A stretch of DNA of 64,000 nt from Gp6-AA40 sp035293405 (GCA_035293405.1 DATDOE010000079.1:62001-126000); one strand, 5' to 3'; shown: positions 1-8,682, counted from the stretch's first letter. Numbers and translations are program-made. The notes: generated from the letters alone by a model not told the origin.

Positions 1-769
1 CGCCGTACGTCCATTCTGTATCAGCGACACTCCCGAAGTGTCCCATCGAACATCGTTCTGAGCCCTTCAGGGCTTGGTTTGGTGATGTCGGCAGTTCGAG
101 CAAGAGACAGTCATCGGGCACTGATTCCGACAACAGAGCGTCAAGAAGCCGTCGGTCAACGCCCACGGCATCCGCCACGCCGCGTAACTCTGAAAATGAA
201 GTACTGAGCCGGTTCGACTCAAAATGCCTAAAGAGCGCGTCCCATCCAGCCAGTGCCGATTCAGGGTAGCTGCCCTGCGTATAGGCCCAACTCGATGCGT
301 CGTGGTCAAGATCGCGCGGAGTCGTCCAGGAACCTGATTGACGTTCGAGAAACCGCCTAAAGTCGGCCAGTCGTATATGAGCAGCACGCTCCTCGCTTAA
401 CCGCTCCCAGCGTGTCGGCGGTGCCTGCAAGCCCTGACGGACGAATCCAACGTAGCAACGCTGTGATGGGATCGTGAGAGCGATGGGATCGCGTCGACCC
501 TCATGATCGTAGTAGTCTCTCAGACGGGCCGTTAAGCGGGCCTTGTAGACCGCGAACCGATTGAGAGCCGATCTCTCCTCCGTCCCGAAGAATGCTCGGG
601 CCACATCGACGGTGTTAAGTTCAGGAAATTCAGGTTCGCGAAGCGTTCGGGTTGCTAGATAGTCGAGTAACTTCCCGCTAGAATTGTCAAACGACTTGTC
701 CTGAAGAATGCGGACAACCTGGTCCCATTGAGCCTCGCTGATCGGTTCTGGTATTGCAGCTTTATCCAT
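1..769 (-). CDS. Winged-helix-like regulatory protein, 3' end cut by window edge
   Basis: An open minus-strand frame runs off the left edge without a stop, about 256 codons. It starts MDKAAIPEPISEAQWDQVV. Around residues 20-105 it follows a pattern known from the N-terminal winged-helix domain of acidobacterial TPR/adenylate-cyclase-like proteins: a helix, then VARAFFGT, then LNRFAVYKARLTARLRDYY, then a DPIALTIPSQRCYVGF strand. In that family the domain binds DNA or serves as a sensor adaptor. Residues after about 110 are unrecognised, with no membrane segment in view. An in-frame ATG eight codons upstream (793) is an alternative start; neither has a clear Shine-Dalgarno. The reading of the domain is from memory of the motif, so the function is tentative although the frame looks coding. 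Confidence 0.55.
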   Translation of the reverse strand, partial: MDKAAIPEPISEAQWDQVVRILQDKSFDNSSGKLLDYLATRTLREPEFPELNTVDVARAFFGTEERSALNRFAVYKARLTARLRDYYDHEGRRDPIALTIPSQRCYVGFVRQGLQAPPTRWERLSEERAAHIRLADFRRFLERQSGSWTTPRDLDHDASSWAYTQGSYPESALAGWDALFRHFESNRLSTSFSELRGVADAVGVDRRLLDALLSESVPDDCLLLELPTSPNQALKGSERCSMGHFGSVADTEWTYG

Positions 770-1011
770 GGGCTGCCATGCCGCTGGCCCCATCGATGCT
801 CACCGGCGCAACACCTCCAGCCCTCTTCGATAGACCACGCCGTCGCAGCTGGTGAAGTCGCTGACTTCGGGTGAGGGTCCCGCTGATGGCACTCGCCTGC
901 CTCGGTCTCCTGCCGGCGTAAAGCATCGATTTTATGGCCATTAGGGTCGCTTCTGCACTCTATTCGCCTGGACGATAAGCCTCTGAAACACGCCGCCCCC
1001 CGCACATTTGA

Positions 1012-1040
1012 TTACTGTAATGTAGTAGACATTACAGTAA
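1012..1040. promoter_or_regulatory. Operator-like perfect inverted repeat
   Basis: Two 12-base arms, TTACTGTAATGT and ACATTACAGTAA, are perfect inverted complements separated by 5 bases. This is the size and symmetry of an operator for a dimeric repressor (PadR, BlaI or GntR type). Four bases downstream on the plus strand an ATG (1045) opens a 23-codon frame, MVEIKRTDAQLS..., that stops at 1116. It looks like the stump of a gene once controlled from this site. No full-length target gene remains nearby. Confidence 0.45.
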
Positions 1041-1174
1041 GTACATGGTAGAGATCAAGCGTACAGACGCACAGCTCTCTTTGCGCTGCGGCTGGCTCAC
1101 GAAGAGCTTTGGCTGATGATCTTGGAAGTTTCGTTCTTGCCAGAAACGGTTGACCCTCGAGAGCCTCGTGGGAG

Positions 1175-1615
1175 ATGAACATGACGGCGACATCACGCAA
1201 CCATGAGGGACACGAAGAACGGAGGCGAGCATCAACCAAGACACCGCCCAGACCGCTGATCGGCCTCGCGGCCGACTCGGGTACAGTGCCAGTAGTTGGT
1301 CGGGCCGACGGTGACGTAAGTGGTGACTCATTCGAGACGGTGCTCTTCGTACGATACGAGCGGAGGGTCACGGTACGCCGCGAGCGAAAGCGGACTGGGC
1401 CAACAACTACTTCACACTACTTCAAATTTCTTGAGAACAGAGTTGTCAGACTGGGGGCGTTTGCCAGCATGTGTGCGTTTGTCGTAGGAACGGTCATTCA
1501 TGCCTTCCGAGAAGCCTTGCCTAGCGTCGGCGACCATCCGGTTGTTGCCGGTGTCATCAGCGGATGCCTGTTAGGCTGGATCGTCATGCGATGGGTCACA
1601 GCCCGCAATGGATGA
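1175..1615 (+). CDS. Possible small membrane protein (doubtful)
   Basis: This is an open frame of 146 codons. The first 90 residues look non-coding: NHEGHEERRR is the kind of translation produced by a common intergenic acidobacterial repeat. The last 55 residues hold two hydrophobic stretches, GAFASMCAFVVGTVI and VVAGVISGCLLGWIVM, that could form a membrane hairpin. If real, the gene probably starts inside the frame, but no convincing start with a Shine-Dalgarno is visible. No family is recognised. Confidence 0.22.
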   Translation: MNMTATSRNHEGHEERRRASTKTPPRPLIGLAADSGTVPVVGRADGDVSGDSFETVLFVRYERRVTVRRERKRTGPTTTSHYFKFLENRVVRLGAFASMCAFVVGTVIHAFREALPSVGDHPVVAGVISGCLLGWIVMRWVTARNG

Positions 1616-1858
1616 AGGCCTCAGCTGAATCACCCGTAGTCGACGGTTTCCAAGTGGCGCGATTAAATTAATCGTCGGCGTCGAATGCACGCCGGACACG
1701 ACACACCCCACCTCCCTGCCAATCGTCATTCTTCCAGCGGGATGGATGCCAATCAGATCAATCAATAGCCTCATGGCCATGCGGGGGTGATTGCCGTTGT
1801 GCGGCAACCATTCGCGAACGAACCCGGCCTACATGTAGGAGTGTCCGGGGAATCGAAC

Positions 1859-2154
1859 GGACGCATGGCATTCGAGAATCACTGATGGGTATGTCCCGCT
1901 TGGCAACCAGAAGAGTGGATTCTCGAATCGAAGACGACTCCGCTTCATGATGTCGTTCTCAGGATATTCAAGCAGTTGACGCGTTCGAGAGTCGATCTTG
2001 TGGAGCTCCAAAAGATCAGGTCTCGAATACGTCAAATACTTGAATATCCTTTGAGAACGGCTCCATGATGCGGAGTCGTTTTCATTCGAGAATCCACGCT
2101 TGCGGTTACCAAGCGGGACATACCCATCAGTGATTCTCGGAGAACAAAGCGTCC
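1859..2154. repeat. Long imperfect palindrome, arms about 147 bp
   Basis: The left arm reads outward-in as the reverse complement of the right arm, with its centre at the short palindrome TGGAGCTCCA (2001-2010). By hand alignment of the inner 135 positions I count about 22 mismatches and one 2-base gap, so roughly 83% identity. Blocks such as GAATCACTGATGGGTATG and TGGATTCTCGAAT are exact in both arms. A transcript from either strand would fold into one long hairpin. No gene inside is credible; the short frames crossing it are shared between arms because of the symmetry. Confidence 0.85.
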
Positions 2155-2447
2155 GTCCGACTCCCTCGGCGGCTGCCATAAAGTCGGCTGGGCATAGGCG
2201 TTGCTTCCAGACTCGTCGGGAGTCACTCGACACGCTATTTCGTTCGCAACACACTGTGACAAGCATTGGATTGGCTGCGCGGGTGGAGACATTTGTCCAC
2301 CTAGCAGTTGAATACCACTCAAGGTGGCGCCGCCACGTTCGTCTGGTCTGGACGAGGCACTGTCCTTCGACGAGAGGTGATGGCGTGGTCAGCGAAACTC
2401 CGTGACGTCAGACTCGCGAACCGCATTGAACAGAGGAGGACGGGAGT

Positions 2448-3386
2448 ATGTACCGCTGGACTCGACCTGCCTGGGCCCTCATCCTGCTGACCGTTGTAGG
2501 TTCCCACTCCGCCGAAGCCGAGCAGATCCTCGCTCCTTATGCGCTTGCAAGCTACTCGTTCACCGCGTCCTACCAGGGTACGCAGGCGCTTCATGAATCG
2601 GGCAGCGTTAGCCCACCCATCGGGGCTGCTAGCCTTACCGGGGACGCCCAAGGCAGCTTCCAAGGGGACGCGTTTGATTTCAGCGCTTCCGCGTCGTCGA
2701 CGGGCTTGTCACTTGACCGGTTCGGAAACTTCACGCTTGATTTCGGCGCCGCCGCCTCGCTCAACTTCGACACGGACGGGCTCGACTCCCGCTTTCTGAG
2801 TCGCGCAGATGCGGCGTCGCTGAGTTTCTTCCTGTTCGATTATGCCCCGTGGACGAACCGTCCAGGTGTGGCCACGTTTTTCTTTCACATCGACGGCGTG
2901 GTCTCCAATGGGGCCCAGAGTTCGGAAGAGGCGGCACTGTTTGTCGACTCTGGCAGGGCGGCACCACTGAATCCATCAAATCTCTTTGGGCAATGGTCGA
3001 TCGACTTCATCTCCGGCAACAACTGTGTGAAGTGCCAGATTTGGGAGTTTCCGCAGTCGACGAGCCAGACTGTTGCGGTCAAGATCCCTTTCGCATACGG
3101 CCAATGGAATGCATTGTCTCTTGACTTCGTAGCGGTCGTGTCCGCGTTGTCGCCACGCGGCACAGGGCAGGGGGCTGCCGACTTCTCGCACACTCTGACG
3201 CTCATGAATGTGGTGGCGGAGGACGAAGACGGAAACTTGGCTCCGGATGCAAGCGCGCGAGTGGTGTCCACGACACAGGTGCCGGAGCCCTCCTCGCTGG
3301 TCTTACTGGTAGCCGGTCTGGGCCTATTGGCTGCATGCGGAGGTCGAGCTCGACATCGCCGCGATCAGTCGCTTCTTAACTGTTGA
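2448..3386 (+). CDS. PEP-CTERM sorted exported protein
   Basis: This 312-residue protein has an N-terminal signal peptide (hydrophobic run RPAWALILLTVVG, then AEAEQ) and a long beta-rich, Ser/Ala/Asp-rich body. A C-terminal sorting signal follows: VPEPSS near residue 278, a hydrophobic LVLLVAGLGLLAACGG segment and the basic RARHRR tail. PEP-CTERM proteins are exported, recognised by an exosortase in the inner membrane and released to the surface or extracellular matrix. The start is supported by a GGAGG Shine-Dalgarno at 2435-2439. A single CVKC pair near residue 200 could form a disulphide. It stands alone, with no exosortase in the window. The body matches no domain I know. Confidence 0.85.
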   Translation: MYRWTRPAWALILLTVVGSHSAEAEQILAPYALASYSFTASYQGTQALHESGSVSPPIGAASLTGDAQGSFQGDAFDFSASASSTGLSLDRFGNFTLDFGAAASLNFDTDGLDSRFLSRADAASLSFFLFDYAPWTNRPGVATFFFHIDGVVSNGAQSSEEAALFVDSGRAAPLNPSNLFGQWSIDFISGNNCVKCQIWEFPQSTSQTVAVKIPFAYGQWNALSLDFVAVVSALSPRGTGQGAADFSHTLTLMNVVAEDEDGNLAPDASARVVSTTQVPEPSSLVLLVAGLGLLAACGGRARHRRDQSLLNC

Positions 3387-3394
3387 ATCGCCTG

Positions 3395-3428
3395 GACTGA
3401 GCGATGGCTTTAGTGCAACGGCTCAGTC
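3395..3428 (+). terminator. Weak hairpin after PEP-CTERM gene
   Basis: GACTGAGC and GCTCAGTC form an 8-base stem around an 18-base loop, nine bases after the stop of the PEP-CTERM gene. There is no T-run, so termination is only suggested. Confidence 0.35.
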
Positions 3429-3972
3429 TTGGCGTGGCGACCTTCATGGGGGAATGTCTCGAATAGGGTCAGGCACTCTCATTGCTGATTTGACGCGACG
3501 AGGGCGGTGGACATCAAGAAGTCGGTATTTCCGCGCCGTCACAGTGATCTCTGTCGGGTGTCGACTTTGCAAGGCTAGACTTTTCAAGTCAACATTTCTC
3601 GGCCCGAGAGAGAGCGAACAACTCTCGTCACTCAGGAGGAACCAGCTCTGTTATCAGTCTGCTCAGCAAACCATGTGGGCAGTTGTGGAGCAGTAACACC
3701 TTGTGAGCTTCCGGAATGGCTGTCGCTCTTCGCCTTTGCGAGAAGTGTGAGTGGGCTACCACCCCGACCTATCGAAGAGCACAAACATGACGCCCGCTCA
3801 TGTGCTCGGGCGGCGGTTTCCTTGAGGTTTTGGCGACTTCGATTTCAAACATCTGGCTGGCTTGGCCAGAGTCGCAGCCGCGGGGATGACCTTCGTCACA
3901 GTTCAACCCAGATCTTAGGAGCAACCTACGTATCATCAGCTCAGTCATAGCGTCCGTTCGATTCCACCTGGG
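3429..3972. other. No recognisable gene
   Basis: About 540 bases without a credible frame. The short frames present have no Shine-Dalgarno and read as random composition. Confidence 0.6.
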
Positions 3973-4608
3973 TTATCGGCCGAAGATCTTAAGAAAGAGA
4001 TTCCAAGCCAAGCAGCCAAGAAGACACAGCACCTGAACCGTCATCGCGAATCGGATAAACCACTGGGGTTTCCCGTCAGCGCGCATCGCGGCTCTAGACT
4101 CCAGCAGATCGCCGGCCCAGGGCTCGAGCATTGTTCGCGGTACGAAGTAGGCGAGCACCCTGAGGGATCTGTGATGTTCGAAGGAGGCGTCACGATCCAA
4201 GTATTGTCGCCGGATGAACCGAACGTCTGACTGGAAGCTCAGCCAATCCGGAACTCCAACGATGACGCGAGTCGCCACGTTGCTGGGAAACATGCGGTCG
4301 CGAAGCATCTGATCAGCCCAGTCAATGGCATACCTCAGGTCCCAGGTCAATTTTCCCCGATCCGCGACCGCGTCCAACACACCTCGCCCCCGGAGTTCCT
4401 CTACTAGGGCATCTACTGCTTCGAACGTAAAGACCCATGGTGCGAGTTCTACTGATAGCGGGACGTTGACTCTGTGGTCGGCCAGAATCGTGTGGATCTC
4501 CCGCGCGAGAGCAGGACGCACACGGCTGACTATCTTCCGCACCCGACGAGTGCGGCGCTTCTCGGCGCGATGCTCTCTGCGAAGTCTGCGCTGCTCCTTG
4601 TTACTCAC
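3973..4608 (-). CDS. Membrane-anchored protein co-transcribed with PadR regulator
   Basis: This 211-residue protein has a strongly basic N-terminus (MSNKEQRRLRREHRAEKRRTRR), a soluble middle, and one membrane segment at about residues 187-208 (FAMTVQVLCLLGCLAWNLFLKIF). Its start overlaps the stop of the upstream PadR gene by four bases (ATGA), so the two are translationally coupled. PadR genes in Acidobacteriota are often followed by a membrane protein whose level they control; that is the likely relation here. No enzyme motif is visible and the family is not recognised. Confidence 0.7.
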   Translation of the reverse strand: MSNKEQRRLRREHRAEKRRTRRVRKIVSRVRPALAREIHTILADHRVNVPLSVELAPWVFTFEAVDALVEELRGRGVLDAVADRGKLTWDLRYAIDWADQMLRDRMFPSNVATRVIVGVPDWLSFQSDVRFIRRQYLDRDASFEHHRSLRVLAYFVPRTMLEPWAGDLLESRAAMRADGKPQWFIRFAMTVQVLCLLGCLAWNLFLKIFGR

Positions 4609-4916
4609 CGTGACAGCTCCAGCCCCGCGGGCATGAACAGGTCACGCAAAGCGGACAACACTCGTCGACCCAACCCCGTAACTCGGTAGTACCGGCGACG
4701 AGCTCCCTTCCGCTCGTTTGATGATGCTTCCCACCGTCCTTCCACTAGCCCCTTTTGTTCCAGGCGATTGAGCAAGGTGTAGACACCGCCAAGCGAGAGC
4801 CTTCCGCCTCGTTCCTTGATCTCATTGACAATCTGGAGTCCATACGTCTCTCGCTCCAGCAAAACCGAGAGAATTGCACCTTCAGTTGGCGAGATCCGGG
4901 GCGTTTCAACTGCCAT
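4605..4916 (-). CDS. PadR-family transcriptional regulator
   Basis: At 103 residues this is the usual size of the short PadR subfamily. The winged helix is clear: SPTEGAILSVLLERETYGLQIV (helices 1-2), the recognition helix LSLGGVYTLLNRLEQKGLV, and the wing RRRYYRVTGLGRRVL. PadR proteins bind DNA as dimers and usually repress their own operon and a neighbouring transporter or membrane gene until a ligand releases them. The gene is first in a two-gene operon. A good sigma-70 promoter lies immediately upstream with an inverted repeat over its -35 box, so autoregulation is likely. The start ATG is only about 9 bases from the -10 box, so the transcript is nearly leaderless. Confidence 0.88.
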   Translation of the reverse strand: MAVETPRISPTEGAILSVLLERETYGLQIVNEIKERGGRLSLGGVYTLLNRLEQKGLVEGRWEASSNERKGARRRYYRVTGLGRRVLSALRDLFMPAGLELSR

Positions 4917-4925
4917 TCGTGATAT

Positions 4926-4956
4926 ATCTTACAAACGTGAGACTTGACTTGTCAAG
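4926..4956 (-). promoter_or_regulatory. Sigma-70 promoter with operator for PadR operon
   Basis: Read on the minus strand, TTGACA (4955-4950) and TAAGAT (4931-4926) are separated by 18 bases. The palindrome CTTGACAAGTCAAG (4956-4943) overlaps the -35 box and is a natural repressor site, probably for PadR itself. The -10 box ends nine bases before the PadR start codon. Confidence 0.65.
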
Positions 4957-5171
4957 CGCAGGGCCACACGCCTGCGTGTCGTTGTCAATTCATCATTCCG
5001 GGCAACGGCGCCACGAGCGGCCGCAATCGACGGTGTGACTTCGGAAGTCCCTGATGGGGTGTTCCGTTGACGGACGTTGACGGAACGATTCTCGAACGTA
5101 AACCGACCTCCAGCTAGAAGGTCGGTCTCATGATTTCTGAATGCTTTCGGCCACTTCGAGAGTGGCACTCT

Positions 5172-5221
5172 TGGGGTCCCTACGCGAACTCACCCGAAGT
5201 GCGACACTCGACACCGCTGAA
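5172..5221 (+). repeat. 50-bp direct repeat, copy 1
   Basis: All 50 bases from TGGGGTCCCTACGCG to CACCGCTGAA are identical to 11446-11495, and weaker similarity continues for another 200 bases. Both copies lie just beyond the 3' end of a serine recombinase gene in the same orientation, so an attachment-site or element-end role is plausible. Confidence 0.85.
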
Positions 5222-5391
5222 GGGCTGGTCACGAATAGGGCAAACAGACACAACCAGTTACATTTGCCCTCCCATGACAAGTCGTCGAAGGTCGATTTCG
5301 GTTGCAGCGACAGCGTTGAACGAACGCCCCCAAAGGCGCCGCGGGACCGCTTTCAGTATAGCGACGCCTTTGGATTCGTACAAGGTTGCGT

Positions 5392-5982
5392 TTACGCGGC
5401 GCTCGTCAGCAGCCAGGTTGAGCCCGTCGGCAACGCGCGGGTTCGACATTCGGCGATTGCCGTCATCCAAGAAGGTTGCAGCCTAAATTCTTCGATGCCT
5501 CGCGGGCCAAGCTTTATCGCTTCGAATACACGCCTCACGAGCTCCAGTCGCGTCTCGTCTGACAGCGCACGACAAGCGTCCCAGACGTATTCTTGACCGC
5601 TGATCGGAATCCCTCGACAGATCTGTTCGAGCTGAGCATGAATCACTTCGGTGCGCCAGAACTTGGCGGTACACGTGGCCCGTCGATACGACTGTCGGCT
5701 GCACCGGTAGTATTCCCACCGTGGTCGCCGATCGACACTGATTCGACCGCCGCAGTTACTGCAGCGGCCAACGAGACGAACAGGATATTTCGCCAAGCTG
5801 CCGCGCAGCCGAGGCGTATTTCTTCTGCTCCGGAGCAAATCTTGGATTCGGTCGAAGACCTCTGGACGCACGAGCGGCGGATGGATGCCGGGAACCCGAA
5901 GTTCATTCCACACCAGACGACCCGCGTAAAACGGATTCGTGAGGAGTCGATGGACGTACGAATGCTCCAGATGCGCCGATGA
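5392..5982 (-). pseudogene. Serine recombinase, 3' part (split by IS21 element)
   Basis: This is the C-terminal half of a large serine recombinase: SYVHRLLTNPFYAGRLVW, IHPPLVRPEVFDRIQ (recombinase domain), then a zinc ribbon with CSNC, then YYRCSRQSYRRATC. It joins in frame to the 5' part at 9031-9660 once the IS element and one copy of the 6-bp duplication are removed, giving 406 residues. The intact relative at 11696 has 503; the difference is mainly the long coiled-coil region between zinc ribbon and tail, which is absent here. After insertion this half has no usable start of its own except a GTG at about 5913, so it is presumably inactive. Confidence 0.9.
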
Positions 5983-6017
5983 TGTCGCCGCTCATGTAAA
6001 AGCGCGTAAATCTGGAC
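5983..6017. repeat. IS21 left inverted repeat with adjacent target duplication
   Basis: The terminus TGTCGCCGCTCA... ends in GCGTAAATCTGGAC. The target copy CGATGA abuts it at 5977-5982. Confidence 0.9.
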
Positions 6018-6043
6018 GGACGTCGCCGAGGGCGACGGCGTGA

Positions 6044-6827
6044 TCACCGCTTCGGCTTCTGCTCCTGCTTCCGCTTCTGGGCCTGCTCGGCCTCCCGCTT
6101 GCGATAGGACTCCCCGTCAATCGAGATGATCTCGGCGTGGTGCGTGAGCCGGTCGATCAGCGCGACGGCGCACGCGGCGTTCGGAAAGACGGTGTCCCAC
6201 TGTTTAAAGGGGAGGTTCGTGGTGATCACGATCGACTTCTGCTCGTAGCGCCGGCTGACGACTTGGAAGAGGAGGTCGGCGGCATGCGCGTCATAGGCGA
6301 GATAGCCGACCTCGTCGATCGCCAGGAGGCTGGGGCGAAGATAGCTCCGGAGCCGGTGCTGGAGCGCGCGGGCGGTCTCTTGCCGCGTGAGATCGAGGAT
6401 CAGATCGGCGGCGGTCAGAAAGTGGGCCGAGTGGCCGGCGAGGATCGCTTCGTGGACGAGGTTCTTGGCGATCATCGTCTTGCCGAGGCCGTTCTGTGCG
6501 ACGACAATCACGTTCTCCCGCTGCGTGAGAAAGTCCAGACTGAGGACGCGTTCGACGGTCGGGCGATGGATGGCTTTCGGCCACGCCCATTCCCAATCCG
6601 CCATCGACTTGAAGCGCCCGAGCCGTGCGTCCCGGAGCCGGCGTTCGACGCGGTGCCGCAGCCGGGCCTCGAGCTCCGCCTGGACGAGGCGTTCGAGCTG
6701 TACGACGGGACTCCAGCGCTTCTGCGTCGCGCGGGCGATGAAGTCATTGAGCTCGCTGGCGGTGTGGACGAGGCCAAGTTCGCGCAGTTGGTCACTCAGC
6801 GTCGTCGGGATCGGATCGGGTGAGTTC
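6044..6827 (-). CDS. istB: IS21 helper ATPase IstB
   Basis: This 260-residue AAA+ ATPase assists the IstA transposase by loading it on target DNA. Domain order: N-terminal helical region, the sensor region YLAYDAHAADLLFQVVSRRYE, and Walker B LLAIDEVGYL. ITTNLPF and HHAEIISIDGESYR are typical of IstB. The Walker A reads AQNGLGKT, where the first glycine of the consensus GxxxxGKT is alanine; nucleotide binding may still work, but it is odd. The ATG at 6827 overlaps the 3' end of istA by 36 bases. A longer frame extends upstream to 7141, but that part is the shadow of istA. Confidence 0.92.
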
Positions 6828-8291
6828 ATCGTAGGTCTCCAAGCGATGGGGCGTGACGTCGAGATCGCGGACGCCGGGGTGATCGGGCAGCGCGATCGGC
6901 ATCGGCGGCTTGAGCCCGCGCTGCCGCCGTCGCGTTTCCAAGATGTGCGCGATGGCGCCGGCGCCCAGGGCATCGCGCTCGAGCGCGCAGTCGATGGCGG
7001 CGCCGAATTCCTGCGGGCCGTAGTCGTCGAGCAGCGCGAGGAATCGAGGGAGGTGGTAGCGGAGCGATTCGCCTCGCGCCGCCAGGCGCTCGAGCAGCGT
7101 GGCGACCGCCGGGACCGCCAGGCGCAGCCGGTCACGCGCACTCGAGGGATTCGCCTGGCGTGTGGCGGCGATCAGGCCGGCGACGTGCGCCTCGTGCTCG
7201 ATGATTCGCCCGGTGTCGTAGCTGCGGACGTGGCGCGCGATCTCGTCGGGGCCGGCGACCACGCGTACGAGGGTCGCACTCGCGAGCAGCGTCAGCGGGC
7301 GTCGCACGTGGGTGTGCGGAATCGAGTAGCTATTGCGGTCGAAGCGGACGTAGGGCGTCTTGCCCGACATGACGGCGCGCATCACGTCGGTCTCGAAGGG
7401 ATGCAGGGGCACGGGCAAGAGTCGCGGTTGCTCCTCGGCCAGCACGTCGGCGACGGTCCGATCGCGCTGCTCGGGATGGGGGCGCTGATGCGCGACCTCG
7501 TCGCGCCAGCGTCGAAATTGGGCATTCAGATCCGCGACATCGACAAACGTGCGCGCCGCAAAAAAGGCGTGGCGCAAGTACTGGATCTGGCGCTCGACCT
7601 TCCCCTTCTCGTTGGCGCGGTACGGCGTGCACGGCCGCGGGGCAAAGTGATAGTGACCGGCGAGCTCGAGGAGCCGCGGGTGAAACCGAATCGCGGTGCC
7701 GGCGCGCTCGAGGACCGCGCTGCGCAAGTTATCGTAGACGAGGGTACGCGCGACGCCCGGCCACGTCTGGAAGGCCTCGACATGGCCCCGGAGGAAACTC
7801 TCAAGCGTCTGATCGACCGTGAAGAGCGCAAAGATGGCGCGGGAGTACGAGAGCACCATCACAAACCCGGACAGCGGTCGCACGCCGCGGCCAATGCGGA
7901 TCGACCCAAACGCGCCCCAATCAATCTGCGCCTCTTCGGCAGCCAGTGTGGTGAGGCGCCGATACACACTGGTCGTCGCGGCCGGACGGATCAAGCGCAC
8001 GGCACGCCGCAGCTGCACGACGGAGCCGGTATAGCCGCGGCCCTTGACCATCTCGAAGAGCCGCGTGGCGCGTAGGCGCGGATACTGCCCGAGCGTGTCG
8101 CGCATGAAGGGCAGGTAGGGATCGAGCTGGGTGGCGCGGCACGTGCCCCGTCGTACGCCCTGCGTGTCGTTCACCAGCGCCGCGCGGACGGTGTCATGGT
8201 GGACGCCGAGGGCCGCGGCGATGGTGCCGACTTTCCAGTGCTCGCCGTAATAGAGCCGACGAATCTCGGCGTGTTGCTCGGGCGTGATCAT
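6792..8291 (-). CDS. istA: IS21 transposase IstA
   Basis: This 499-residue transposase is the normal IS21 size. An N-terminal helix-turn-helix (HAEIRRLYYGEHWKVGTIAAALGVHHDTVRAAL) is followed by a DDE integrase core: Asp in QIDWGAFGSI, Asp in TLVYDNLRSAV, Glu in NEKGKVERQIQYLRHAFF. The C-terminal part carries the usual beta-barrel and DNA-binding tail. I chose ATG 8291 (MITPEQHAEIRR), because the upstream extension to 8381 is out of character and overlaps the zinc-ribbon gene. It catalyses cut-and-paste or circle-based transposition together with IstB. Confidence 0.93.
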   Translation of the reverse strand: MITPEQHAEIRRLYYGEHWKVGTIAAALGVHHDTVRAALVNDTQGVRRGTCRATQLDPYLPFMRDTLGQYPRLRATRLFEMVKGRGYTGSVVQLRRAVRLIRPAATTSVYRRLTTLAAEEAQIDWGAFGSIRIGRGVRPLSGFVMVLSYSRAIFALFTVDQTLESFLRGHVEAFQTWPGVARTLVYDNLRSAVLERAGTAIRFHPRLLELAGHYHFAPRPCTPYRANEKGKVERQIQYLRHAFFAARTFVDVADLNAQFRRWRDEVAHQRPHPEQRDRTVADVLAEEQPRLLPVPLHPFETDVMRAVMSGKTPYVRFDRNSYSIPHTHVRRPLTLLASATLVRVVAGPDEIARHVRSYDTGRIIEHEAHVAGLIAATRQANPSSARDRLRLAVPAVATLLERLAARGESLRYHLPRFLALLDDYGPQEFGAAIDCALERDALGAGAIAHILETRRRQRGLKPPMPIALPDHPGVRDLDVTPHRLETYDELTRSDPDDAE

Positions 8292-8682
8292 GGCGCGTCT
8301 CCGGGGACACGCGACGAATCCGCCAGGGCGGTGGCAGGAGCCAGGCGCTTTCCCGGCCGCAGACCATGCAACGCAACGCACCCGCCAGGGGCGCGGTCGG
8401 CACCAAATCCGTCGTCGTGTCCACCGGCAGTGTCGCGAGGGCGGCGGCCGGCTGGGAAGTCTGATCCGTCACGCGGACGCGGTAGGCGCGCTGGTGATCG
8501 CGATGATCGAGGCGGCCTTCGGGACTGCGTTGATGGCGTTGGCGGGCGGCACGCACGGAGGCCTGGCGCGCCGCCGTGCGACACGCCGACGAGCAATAGG
8601 CGTGACCGCGATCACACGACACGCAGATCGCAAAGACGCGATTGCAGCGTCGACAGACTTTCTGGCGAAGCGGCCCATCCAC
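8194..8682 (-). CDS. IS21-associated zinc-ribbon protein
   Basis: The frame begins at GTG 8682 and encodes a cysteine-rich N-terminus: CRRCNRVFAICVSCDRGHAYCSSACRTAARQ. Pairs CxxC, CxxC and CxxxC fit two zinc-binding sites. A basic stretch RHQRSPEGRLDHRDHQRAYRVR follows, and a late CMVC pair. I recall proteins of this pattern lying next to IS21-type transposases in many genomes, so it is probably a third gene of the element, perhaps a regulator or DNA-binding helper. Its last 98 bases overlap istA in another frame, so the two are likely translated from one message. There is no ATG in frame after the preceding stop, which is why GTG is chosen. The function is unknown. Confidence 0.7.
   Translation of the reverse strand: MDGPLRQKVCRRCNRVFAICVSCDRGHAYCSSACRTAARQASVRAARQRHQRSPEGRLDHRDHQRAYRVRVTDQTSQPAAALATLPVDTTTDLVPTAPLAGALRCMVCGRESAWLLPPPWRIRRVSPETRHDHARATRRDSSALLRRALESRHHRRGPRRPP

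Noticed and set aside
5130..5596. Plus-strand frames at 5130-5596 and 11439-11729 that share LRELTRSATLDTAE
   Set aside because: The similarity comes from the 50-bp DNA repeat; neither frame has a ribosome site or continues as related protein.
6387..8075. 562-codon open frame on the plus strand inside the IS21 element
   Set aside because: It is the complement of istA and istB; the protein has no plausible composition, while the minus-strand proteins have full catalytic motifs.
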